Positions 1 through 5,682 of a stretch of DNA of 7,439 bases are shown piece after piece. A program made the translations under genes and the position numbers. Position 1 is the first letter of the stretch, and every line of letters begins with the position of its first letter. Source of the DNA: an uncultured Ruminococcus sp. (GTDB lineage: Bacteria > Bacillota > Clostridia > Oscillospirales > CAG-272); NCBI GenBank assembly GCA_902773455.1, contig CACYEW010000315.1, forward strand, positions 1 through 7,439. The letters run 5' to 3'. A model generated the notes under the pieces. The model saw only the letters and a list, made by a program, of their open reading frames with translations. It made no database searches and was not told where the DNA came from.

Positions 1-20
1 CCTTCTTCACTCATAAACAT
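1..20 (-). CDS. Start of a leftward gene, cut by the window edge
   Basis: Only the first few codons are inside the window. On the minus strand an AGAGGT ribosome binding site (complement of about 29-34) lies 8 bases before an ATG at 20-18, which opens the frame M-F-M-S-E-E-G. A second in-frame ATG sits at 14-12. The ATG at 25-23 is rejected because it reaches a stop within five codons. A good promoter lies upstream at 73-101 on the same strand, which supports a real gene start. Product unknown; no family can be named from so few residues. Confidence 0.5.
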
Positions 21-72
21 AACATTTACCTCTGAAAATCCTGTTGTACGGCGCACATCGCCGCTTTTTCCT

Positions 73-101
73 ATTTTACCATATCAGTTTTGAAAAATCA
101 A
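73..101 (-). promoter_or_regulatory. Sigma-A type extended -10 promoter, leftward
   Basis: Read on the minus strand: -35 TTGATT (complement of 96-101), a 17-base spacer, then -10 TAAAAT (complement of 73-78), with TG one base before the -10 giving the extended form. The start of transcription would fall near 66, leaving a leader of about 45 bases before the ATG at 20. That leader contains a small hairpin (5-bp stem, 49-53 with 59-63). The promoter serves the gene leaving the left edge. Confidence 0.6.
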
Positions 102-119
102 TACCTTTGAAAAAAATAT

Positions 120-249
120 AGGCGCCGCAGGCGGGGGTTCCCGCATGCGGCGTTCCGTGCGGCGCTTTGGCGCCGCGCCTCGGGAGACCCCCGCCCTCCA
201 ATCTCCCAAACCCTCTTCCTCCCCCCTTTTCCTCGATCAAAGATCGAGG
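120..249. repeat. GC-rich non-coding block with nested inverted repeats
   Basis: No gene is supported between 21 and 293. This stretch holds several exact inverted repeats: GGCGGGGGT at 130-138 with ACCCCCGCC at 187-195; a 10-base palindrome CCGCATGCGG at 141-150; a 7-bp stem 159-165/170-176 with a TTTG loop; a 6-bp pair 120-125/175-180; and an 8-bp stem 231-238/242-249 with an AAA loop. GGCGCCG also occurs twice in direct orientation (121-127, 169-175). The outer 120-125/175-180 stem and the 130-138/187-195 stem interleave, so they are alternative folds. On the minus strand the outer stem is followed by TATA and seven T. This looks like a dispersed intergenic repeat or structured element; that is inference, since only one copy is in view. 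Confidence 0.5.
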
Positions 250-260
250 GGGCTGCGCGG

Positions 261-290
261 AAAAATAAAAAATCGGCTCAAGCGAGCCGA
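261..290 (-). terminator. Rho-independent terminator of the leftward six-gene unit
   Basis: A 7-bp stem (273-279 paired with 284-290, core CGGCTC/GAGCCG) with a 4-base loop is followed on the minus strand by a T-rich run, the complement of 261-272. It begins 3 bases past the stop codon of the metallophosphoesterase gene, so it ends the leftward transcript. Confidence 0.85.
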
Positions 291-293
291 ATT

Positions 294-992
294 TCAGTTG
301 ACCTTGAGCGGTTTGAAGAACAGAAAATCCGCCGCGGCGAAGTGAAACGCTATACCGCGGTAATACTCTACCGGCGGCACGTCGTATTTGCCGTGAATGT
401 GACCGAAATAGCAGTCCTTCACTCCGTATTGCAGCATTATATCTATGAATTCTTCGCATTTGTACTTGCCGAAAACGGGAGGGAAGTGCATGAATACGAC
501 CGGTTCGCCGAGTTCTTTTCCGGCGCTGAGCGAAGCTCTGAGCCTTCCCGCCTCTCTTGCGATTATCTTCCTGCTGTCGGCGTTCGTCTCGGGGATCACC
601 TTGTCGTCGGTGTACCAGCCGCGGCTGCCGCAGACGGAGATCCCTTCGACGGAAAACGCGTTATTGCGCAAAAACTCAAACGAAAAGCCGTTGTCGGCGC
701 AGAACTGTTTCATTTTTTTCAGGCTGTTCCAGTAAAAATCGTGATTGCCCTCGAGCACGATCTTGCGCCCGGGCAGAGAATCGATGAACGCGAAATCGGG
801 CAGAGCCGCGGGCAGAGTCATCGCCCACGAAAGGTCGCCGCCGAGAACGACGGTATCTTCGTCCGTCACGGCGGCTTCCCATTCGCGTTTTATCTTTTGT
901 TCGTAATCTCTCCATCTTCCGCCGAAAACGCTCATGCTTTTGCTTTCGTCGTTCAACGAAAGATGCAGGTCGGCGATGTAAAATAAAGCCAT
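294..992 (-). CDS. Metallophosphoesterase (calcineurin-like, COG1768-type)
   Basis: A 232-residue soluble protein of the calcineurin-like phosphoesterase superfamily, which uses a two-metal centre to hydrolyse phosphate esters. The full motif set is visible in order: D8-x-H10, GGD at 51-53, GNHD at 82-85, H169 in MHFPP, and GHIH at 197-200. These are the expected metal ligands and the catalytic histidine, so the enzyme should be active. There is no signal peptide or membrane segment, so it is cytosolic. Length and motif spacing resemble the short single-domain family annotated COG1768 (predicted phosphohydrolase); the substrate is unknown. The ATG at 992-990 has GGAG (complement of 998-1001) 5 bases upstream. 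It is the last gene of the leftward unit, 18 bp after the DUF4832-like gene and directly before a terminator. The context does not reveal the substrate. Confidence 0.88.
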   Translation of the reverse strand: MALFYIADLHLSLNDESKSMSVFGGRWRDYEQKIKREWEAAVTDEDTVVLGGDLSWAMTLPAALPDFAFIDSLPGRKIVLEGNHDFYWNSLKKMKQFCADNGFSFEFLRNNAFSVEGISVCGSRGWYTDDKVIPETNADSRKIIAREAGRLRASLSAGKELGEPVVFMHFPPVFGKYKCEEFIDIMLQYGVKDCYFGHIHGKYDVPPVEYYRGIAFHFAAADFLFFKPLKVN

Positions 993-1010
993 ATTATCTC
1001 CGAAAATGTA

Positions 1011-2444
1011 TTACAGAGCCCTTACCGTCCTCTTTGCGATCTCGTAAAAATCGCCGCGTTTTATCTCGTCCTTGAGCGCGAGTTTTACAGGTTCGTTTCC
1101 CGTGAAAATGCCGACGCAGATCTTATATTCGCCTTCGGGAACGTCACGCAGGTCGATATTGCAAACGTATTCTTCCGCCTGCTCGTATTCGAGCGCGTCG
1201 ACGCGCCTGCCCGTCTCGGCTTTGAAGATCTTTCCGTCGTCGCCTATCGCCGCAAAAACGATCCTGTGCTCGTGATAAGCCTTGCTCCAGCCTTTGTTTC
1301 TGACCGTCACGCTGACCCGGTTATGCGCCGAAGCGGTCAGCTCGGGAACGACGGCGCTCGGTACGAAATACCAGTAACCGAGGCGGTTCGCGCAGTATTC
1401 GGCGAGCCATTTGTCGCTTTTGTAGAATATATCCGGGTAGCCGTGGAAGCCGGCGAAGGTCGCCTTCGAATTTTTGAGGCATTCGACTATCGTCAGACCG
1501 TTACGGTAAAAATCCTCGAACTGCGGATGTATGTAGCGGTAATGCGCGAACTCTATCACCGACGGCGCGTTGTCGGCAAGCTTCCGGAACGCCCACGTCG
1601 CTCTCATCGTATCGTAGCCGTTGACGACGGAATAATAGTCGCAGCAGATCGAATCGTCCTGAAGCCCGAGTCCGCGCTCGTACGCGTAATCGAGTATTTC
1701 CTGGCAGTCGTTATGCGCTATGCGCCCGACGATGTGATCGTCGTTCAATATCACGAACTTGTCCGGAAAATGCTTTACGTGCATATCTATATGCTTTTTG
1801 ATCGTTTCGACCGGATATATCGCGTTTTCACCCTCGACCGTGTGACCCTCGCCCCAGGTGCCGTAGGTGCCGATATCGATAAGCTCCACTCTGTCGTCGT
1901 TATTGTATTTTTCGCCGAGAACGGATAGGAATTTATCGACGCGCGAAAGGAAATATCCGTCCGCGTAGTCGGGCTGATAATTGCGGTCGGGTATCTTATA
2001 GCACCTCGCGCCGTTTCTGAAAACGTATTCGGGCGTGGCGAAATCCATGCCGTGCGACGATTCGTAGCAGACTACCCGGAGCTGGAAGCGGTAACCGTAT
2101 CGCGACCACTCGTCCATTATCCCGTCGAGAAAACCGAAATCGTAAACGTCTTCTTCTTTTTCAACGTCCGACCAGTCGAAGCGCAGGTAAAGATGATTCA
2201 TGCCGGGGAAAAACTCCGCGTGACCGTTTTCTTCCGGTCTGTCGCGGTAGATCGGCGACCTGAGCCCGTTGTCGATATAATGCCAGAACCAGCCCTTGTG
2301 GGGATTTTTCAGCACGGTCTTGTCGTCTTCGTATCTCCGAAGATCGATAAAACCGTTTTCACGTCTTACGTCGTCGAACCAGCCGCAGTCGGTCTGACAT
2401 TCGGCGGGTCTGTCCGATATTGCTTCTCCGGGGAATCGTTTCAT
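1011..2444 (-). CDS. DUF4832-like glycoside-hydrolase-type protein, cytosolic
   Basis: A 477-residue protein with no signal peptide. Near the N-terminus is NPHKGW (47-52), an opening motif typical of DUF4874/DUF4832 proteins. The body (about 80-350) has TIM-barrel character, with repeated hydrophobic strand ends such as LYLRFDWS (85-92). It contains a GTWGEGH segment (195-201), close to the GxWGEWH signature of that group. E199 there and E298 in VIEFAHY are the likely acid/base and nucleophile candidates, by analogy with clan A glycosidases. Residues about 365-477 look like a C-terminal beta-sandwich. By family knowledge this is a presumed glycan hydrolase; the substrate is not known. The ATG at 2444-2442 overlaps the upstream lipoprotein stop in an ATGA, with AAGGAGAA just upstream, so translation is probably coupled. 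It is the largest gene in the unit. Many relatives I know of are exported, so the missing signal peptide is notable. Family assignment is from recalled motifs, not a search. Confidence 0.6.
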   Translation of the reverse strand: MKRFPGEAISDRPAECQTDCGWFDDVRRENGFIDLRRYEDDKTVLKNPHKGWFWHYIDNGLRSPIYRDRPEENGHAEFFPGMNHLYLRFDWSDVEKEEDVYDFGFLDGIMDEWSRYGYRFQLRVVCYESSHGMDFATPEYVFRNGARCYKIPDRNYQPDYADGYFLSRVDKFLSVLGEKYNNDDRVELIDIGTYGTWGEGHTVEGENAIYPVETIKKHIDMHVKHFPDKFVILNDDHIVGRIAHNDCQEILDYAYERGLGLQDDSICCDYYSVVNGYDTMRATWAFRKLADNAPSVIEFAHYRYIHPQFEDFYRNGLTIVECLKNSKATFAGFHGYPDIFYKSDKWLAEYCANRLGYWYFVPSAVVPELTASAHNRVSVTVRNKGWSKAYHEHRIVFAAIGDDGKIFKAETGRRVDALEYEQAEEYVCNIDLRDVPEGEYKICVGIFTGNEPVKLALKDEIKRGDFYEIAKRTVRAL

Positions 2445-3046
2445 TGCGCGTTCTCCTTTATATTGAATTTTACCGTCTGCGCTATTCTTGCCGGCAGATC
2501 GTCTTCTTTATCTTCCGTACCGGCGCAGATTATATACGTTTTACCGTCGAAGCTGCACAGGCAGCAGGTGATATAAACACCGTCCGACGTCAGTCCGAAG
2601 CGTACGCAGTACGCTCCGCCGAGTTCGATCACGGAAGGCCCGTCCGTTACCGAACCGTGAAGGGAAGCGGCTATCGCCTCGGCGGTCTGCGACGCCGAAA
2701 GACGTTCCGAAAACTCCGCCGCCGTCTGTTCCAGAGTGACGTATCTGCCCTTGCCGCCGTTCGGGCAAACGGTGAGCTTTCCGTTATTTTCCGAGGCTGT
2801 AAAGCCCTTCGGATATTTTATGCTGTAATCGTCGGCGTACCAGACGAGCACACCGTCTTCCTCCTTCACGTTGCCGGGAAGAGGCGGTTCGGTCTGTTCT
2901 TCAACTTCGCCGATCGTTTCATATGCGGTATTTACGGCTGGCGCCGTTTGCCGTTCATCCGTTTCCGCCGTCTGCGGCGCGGAGGGCGCGGCGCACGACG
3001 AAAGCGCGATCAGAGCGGCGGTCAAAAGACAGAGAAGCCGTTTCAT
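2441..3046 (-). CDS. Lipoprotein with a C-terminal globular domain
   Basis: A 201-residue predicted lipoprotein: a Lys-Arg n-region, a hydrophobic core (4-15) and lipobox LSSC with C18 as the lipidated residue. A Thr/Pro/Glu-rich linker (about 19-63) leads to a small domain (about 64-197) that opens with a WYADDYSIKYP-like strand. This pattern resembles PsbP/DcrB-like folds, but that is only a guess. I do not recognise the family. The frame stays open upstream to 3172, but the ATG at 3046-3044 is chosen for three reasons: it starts a perfect signal peptide, it has AAGGAT upstream at good spacing, and it overlaps the alr stop codon by 4 bp (ATGA). It would be anchored on the outer face of the cell membrane. 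It lies between alr and the DUF4832-like gene, overlapping both by 4 bp. Function unknown. Confidence 0.75.
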   Translation of the reverse strand: MKRLLCLLTAALIALSSCAAPSAPQTAETDERQTAPAVNTAYETIGEVEEQTEPPLPGNVKEEDGVLVWYADDYSIKYPKGFTASENNGKLTVCPNGGKGRYVTLEQTAAEFSERLSASQTAEAIAASLHGSVTDGPSVIELGGAYCVRFGLTSDGVYITCCLCSFDGKTYIICAGTEDKEDDLPARIAQTVKFNIKENAQ

Positions 3047-4140
3047 ATAAGTATCCTTCTGACGCGCTTCGATATGAGACACGTCAGCTCGTAATTTATC
3101 GTATTCGAAAGCGCCGCAAGCTCGTCCGCGCTGATCCCTCCGCCTCCGAGCATAACGGCTTCGTCGCCGCATTTCACGTTATCTGTATCCGTAACGTCGA
3201 CCATCAGCTGATCCATACATATTCGCCCGATGACCGGCGCTTTTTTGCCGTGTATCAAAGCGTAACCGCCGCGGTAGGCGCGTATATAGCCGTCGGCGTA
3301 GCCGATCGGCAGAGTCGCCGCCTTCATCGTGCCGGGCGCTTCGAATTCCCAGCCGTAGGAGACCCTGTCTCCTTTGTGAAGCGTTCTCACCTGAGCGACC
3401 TCGGTGTGAAGCGACATCGCCGGCTGCAGATCCGGGCACGAAAGAAAAGGCGAAGGAGCCATTCCGTAAAGCACCACGCCCGATCTCACCGCGTCGTATT
3501 CGGGCTTGAAGCGCAGGCTCGCCGCGCTGTTGTACGCGTGTATGAGAGATAACTCCGCACCGCTTTCTTTGAGCGCCGCGACGGCTTTGTCGAACCGGCT
3601 TTTCTGATACAGAGTCGGCTCTTCCGCTTCCTCGTCGGCGCAGGCGAAATGAGTGAAAACGCCCTCGACCGAAAACTCGGGTATACGGCAGACGTTTTGC
3701 GCTTCGCCGATCCCGTCCTCGTCGAAACCGATACGGTTCATACCGGTGTTTATCTTTATATGAACGCGCAGCTTTTTGCCCGACGGCACTTTCGCGCGGC
3801 AAAGCTCCGCGTATTCGCTTGAAAACATCGCGATCATGACGTTATTGTCGATCAGCTCCGGTACGTTGCCCGGGTTGACGTAACCGAGTATCAGAATTTC
3901 CGGCGCCTCGCCTCTGCCGTTGAAGAATTCGCGCAGAGAGATCGCCTCGCCCGTGCCGGAAACGGCGAAAACGCGGCAGCCGCAATCGTAAAAAACTCCC
4001 GCGCATTCTATACCGTGACCGTAGCAGTCCGCTTTTACCACGCAGATCTGCGGTTTGCCGGTCAGTCTTTTTATCAGATCATAGTTGTTTTCGAGGGCTG
4101 ATCTGCTTATCTCAGCCCGTACCTTCGGGTAATTCGGCAT
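3043..4140 (-). CDS. alr: Alanine racemase
   Basis: PLP-dependent enzyme that interconverts L- and D-alanine, supplying D-Ala for peptidoglycan. The 365-residue length is normal for the family. The PLP-binding lysine is K36 in VVKADCYGHG and the opposite catalytic tyrosine is Y262 in VSYGWEF. R136 in the KINTGMNRIGF block and R219 in VRSG match the known active-site and PLP-contacting arginines of Geobacillus Alr. The GRICMDQLMVD segment (305-315) and the terminal NTINYE...RVRR block are also typical. All key residues are present, so it should be active. The fold is an N-terminal TIM barrel and a C-terminal beta domain, in the cytosol. The ATG at 4140-4138 has GGAG 10 bases upstream and lies inside the end of the preceding lipoprotein gene (29-bp overlap). 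The stop overlaps the next gene by 4 bp. A LolA-like lipoprotein directly before alr matches ydcC-alr in B. subtilis and gerS-alr2 in C. difficile. Confidence 0.97.
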   Translation of the reverse strand: MPNYPKVRAEISRSALENNYDLIKRLTGKPQICVVKADCYGHGIECAGVFYDCGCRVFAVSGTGEAISLREFFNGRGEAPEILILGYVNPGNVPELIDNNVMIAMFSSEYAELCRAKVPSGKKLRVHIKINTGMNRIGFDEDGIGEAQNVCRIPEFSVEGVFTHFACADEEAEEPTLYQKSRFDKAVAALKESGAELSLIHAYNSAASLRFKPEYDAVRSGVVLYGMAPSPFLSCPDLQPAMSLHTEVAQVRTLHKGDRVSYGWEFEAPGTMKAATLPIGYADGYIRAYRGGYALIHGKKAPVIGRICMDQLMVDVTDTDNVKCGDEAVMLGGGGISADELAALSNTINYELTCLISKRVRRILI

Positions 4141-4651
4141 TTTGTATGAACTCCGTAAATGATATCGCCGTGTCCGATCTCGTTATCAGTACCGGCAATC
4201 CCGTTTTTTTATCGAACTTATACTCGGTATCGCCGTCGGAAATAACGGTATAAGTTTTGTCGCCTTCTTTTACTCTTCTGCCCGTCAGAGGCGTATCGTC
4301 GGGCAAAAGCATATCGTACCAGACGTAAACTCCGCCCGATACCTTGTCTTTCGCGGCTTTGCCGTCAAGAGAAATAGAGACTCCGCCGTAAGACAGATAG
4401 CCGCTGTCCTTGCCGAAGCCGTAGCTTATGCCGCACAAAAGCGACGGCTCGAGAAATTTTATCGTCATCGTACCGTTTTCGTCAAGCTCAAGCTCCGCCT
4501 CGTAAACGTCGCCCCCTTCGGAAACGCGCACGCTTGCCTTATAAGGCTTTTCGAGCGCGCCGACGGTGCCGCGAAGCGCCGAGTCCGACGAGCAGGATGA
4601 GAAGAGCAGGGAGGTAAGAAGCATAAATAAAACCGCGATACGTTTTTTCAT
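4112..4651 (-). CDS. LolA/GerS/YdcC-like lipoprotein upstream of alr
   Basis: A 179-residue predicted lipoprotein: MKKR start, hydrophobic core (5-17), lipobox FSSC with C20 lipidated. The mature part alternates beta-strand-like segments, including YEAELELDENGTMTIKF (50-66), an EPSLLCGISY turn (68-77), and a late YKFDKKTGLPVLI strand pair (144-156). That last pattern is typical of LolA-fold proteins such as B. subtilis YdcC and C. difficile GerS. GerS is a lipoprotein needed for spore cortex modification with CwlD, and both genes sit beside an alr gene, so gene order supports the assignment. The fold call is by pattern and synteny, not by alignment. The ATG at 4651-4649 has GGAG 8 bases upstream. 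The gene begins 52 bp after the membrane protein gene and its end overlaps alr by 29 bp. Whether it acts in sporulation here is unknown; the visible promoter for the unit is of vegetative type. Confidence 0.68.
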   Translation of the reverse strand: MKKRIAVLFMLLTSLLFSSCSSDSALRGTVGALEKPYKASVRVSEGGDVYEAELELDENGTMTIKFLEPSLLCGISYGFGKDSGYLSYGGVSISLDGKAAKDKVSGGVYVWYDMLLPDDTPLTGRRVKEGDKTYTVISDGDTEYKFDKKTGLPVLITRSDTAISFTEFIQNAELPEGTG

Positions 4652-4703
4652 TGTAGTTTCTCCGTATGATATTTTTGATATACCATATGAGAGAAAACGT
4701 GTT

Positions 4704-5255
4704 TTAATGCTTGAGATCCGGAGATATCACGATTTTTTTATTGTAATAATTCATTATCTTCAAAGCCTTCTGGCAGGCATTGAAATACATCAGCACGCGT
4801 TTGCCGTTTTTATCTCTGAACGCGAGTATGTAAAGATCCGGCGTCGTCATGCTTTCGCAGCATTTCGTTACCGTATCGAAATCCCGGTCGGGGTATTTGT
4901 CTCCCGCCGTATCGTCGTAAGGTACGGCGAATTCCATATCGTTGACGTTTACCTCGTAAAGCAGTCTGGGCTTCGCCTTGCCGTGGATCAGCTCCATTTT
5001 GAAATTGCTTCTGTCAACGGTATATTTATATTCGTTTTGCAGATATCTGAAAAAGAATTTTGCAAGCGGAACGCCGATAAACGGCACCAGCGCGATAGTC
5101 ACCGCGAACGCCGGCGCGTACGCCGATATGACGAATACCGGTATGAACATAATGACGCCGACGAGAACGAAATACAATACGCGCTTGATCTTATCCTCGC
5201 GTTCGACCTTTTTATCGACGGAATATTCAACGTAATTGGAAGCTTCCTCGTCCAT
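4704..5255 (-). CDS. Two-TM membrane protein with a C-terminal soluble domain
   Basis: A 183-residue protein. An acidic and basic N-terminal stretch (1-25) precedes two hydrophobic helices (about 26-45 and 49-69) joined by a short turn. A soluble part of about 110 residues follows, beginning EYKYTVDRSNFKMELIHGK (75-93). This layout resembles small clostridial proteins with a TM hairpin and a PH-like C-terminal domain (for example those labelled DUF6106), but I cannot confirm the family. Adjacent cysteines C132-C133 are visible. The ATG at 5255-5253 is preferred over an upstream in-frame TTG at 5261. AGGAG (complement of 5262-5266) lies 6 bases before the ATG, while the TTG would directly abut it. 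It is the first gene of the leftward unit, behind a strong promoter at 5285-5313, and is separated from the lipoprotein gene by 52 bp. Function unknown. Confidence 0.75.
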   Translation of the reverse strand: MDEEASNYVEYSVDKKVEREDKIKRVLYFVLVGVIMFIPVFVISAYAPAFAVTIALVPFIGVPLAKFFFRYLQNEYKYTVDRSNFKMELIHGKAKPRLLYEVNVNDMEFAVPYDDTAGDKYPDRDFDTVTKCCESMTTPDLYILAFRDKNGKRVLMYFNACQKALKIMNYYNKKIVISPDLKH

Positions 5256-5284
5256 AAACAACTCCTGTATGAGATATTTTTCAT

Positions 5285-5313
5285 ATTATAACATATAAAA
5301 AATGAAAATTCAA
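5285..5313 (-). promoter_or_regulatory. Strong sigma-A promoter for the leftward operon
   Basis: On the minus strand: -35 TTGAAT (complement of 5308-5313), a 17-base spacer, and -10 TATAAT (complement of 5285-5290), preceded by TGT, which makes an extended -10. It lies about 30 bases before the ATG at 5255, so the leader is short. No stronger promoter was seen further down the unit, so it probably drives all six leftward genes. Confidence 0.8.
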
Positions 5314-5322
5314 TTATTTCCG

Positions 5323-5341
5323 AAAAAATAATATATTTTTT
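5323..5341. promoter_or_regulatory. AT-rich symmetric tract between the divergent promoters
   Basis: AAAAAAT (5323-5329) and ATTTTTT (5335-5341) form an exact 7-base inverted repeat around a 5-base centre. The tract lies directly upstream of both -35 boxes (5308-5313 leftward, 5350-5355 rightward), where UP elements contact the RNA polymerase alpha subunits. It could raise the activity of both promoters or bind a regulator. The symmetry is seen; the role is inferred. Confidence 0.35.
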
Positions 5342-5349
5342 TATACGCC

Positions 5350-5378
5350 TTGAAATGTTCATTTAGTGATGCTATAAT
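5350..5378 (+). promoter_or_regulatory. Strong sigma-A promoter for the ACT/UPF0210 pair
   Basis: -35 TTGAAA (5350-5355), a 17-base spacer, and -10 TATAAT (5373-5378), with TGC just before the -10 (extended form). The expected transcript start is near 5385, leaving a leader of about 25 bases before the ATG at 5410. That is too short for a riboswitch, so expression is probably constitutive or set by a DNA-binding regulator. Confidence 0.85.
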
Positions 5379-5409
5379 ACGGAATAAGAAAACAAACGGG
5401 GGAAAACAG

Positions 5410-5679
5410 ATGAAAGCCGTTATTACAGTAGTCGGACGCGACAGCGTCGGCATCATAGCGAAAGTCAGCGCGATATGCGCCGAAAAGAACGCCAATATCG
5501 TCGATATCTCGCAAAGCGTAATGAAAGAGTATTTCGCGATGATAATGGTCGCGGATATAGATATGCTCAGCATACCGTTCACCGAATTCGTCGATCTGCT
5601 CGCACAGTTCGGCAAAGAACGCGGGCTCGACTGCCGCGTGATGCACGAAGACGTTTTCAATTCAATGCACAGGATCTGA
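5410..5679 (+). CDS. ACT domain protein (UPF0237 family)
   Basis: An 89-residue protein consisting of one ACT domain, a fold that usually binds amino acids or other small ligands and acts as a regulatory module. It starts directly with the first beta strand (KAVITVVG), followed by the ligand-site loop G9-R10-D11-S12-V13-G14 and the first helix (about 14-27). VDISQSVM then forms the second strand. Length and opening sequence match UPF0237, relatives of the glycine cleavage regulator GcvR. The frame is open upstream from a TTG at 5350, but that codon is inside the promoter. The ATG at 5410 has GGGGG (5398-5402) 7 bases upstream and is the true start. It is followed after 3 bp by the UPF0210 gene, a conserved pairing, so the ACT protein may sense a ligand for that partner. 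The ligand is unknown. Confidence 0.92.
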   Translation: MKAVITVVGRDSVGIIAKVSAICAEKNANIVDISQSVMKEYFAMIMVADIDMLSIPFTEFVDLLAQFGKERGLDCRVMHEDVFNSMHRI

Positions 5680-5682
5680 GCC

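Noticed and set aside
76..459. Minus-strand frame of 127 codons spanning the GC-rich block and the terminator
   Set aside because: It crosses a rho-independent terminator and the inverted-repeat block, overlaps the end of the metallophosphoesterase in another frame, and its Gly/Arg/Pro-rich product looks like translated repeat DNA.
342..986. Open frame of 214 codons on the plus strand opposite the metallophosphoesterase
   Set aside because: It mirrors a gene with intact catalytic motifs, lacks a ribosome binding site, and its product is Arg/Val-rich with no recognisable domain.
3047..3172. Longer N-terminus for the lipoprotein between alr and the DUF4832-like gene
   Set aside because: The extension is Arg-rich, overlaps the end of alr in another frame, and would bury the signal peptide. 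The ATG at 3046 has its own ribosome binding site and lipobox context.
4652..4703. Possible separate sporulation promoter before the GerS-like lipoprotein
   Set aside because: A CATACGGA string resembles a sigma-E -10 box only in part and no fitting -35 element was found, so the gap is left as an operon spacer.
4566..5291. Open frame of 241 codons on the plus strand
   Set aside because: It runs antisense through the membrane protein gene, an intergenic gap and a lipoprotein signal peptide. Its residues are rich in Arg, Ile and Tyr as expected from complementing those genes, and there is no start signal.
5379..5409. Possible riboswitch before the ACT gene
   Set aside because: The leader between the predicted transcript start and the ATG is only about 25 bases, too short for a known aptamer.
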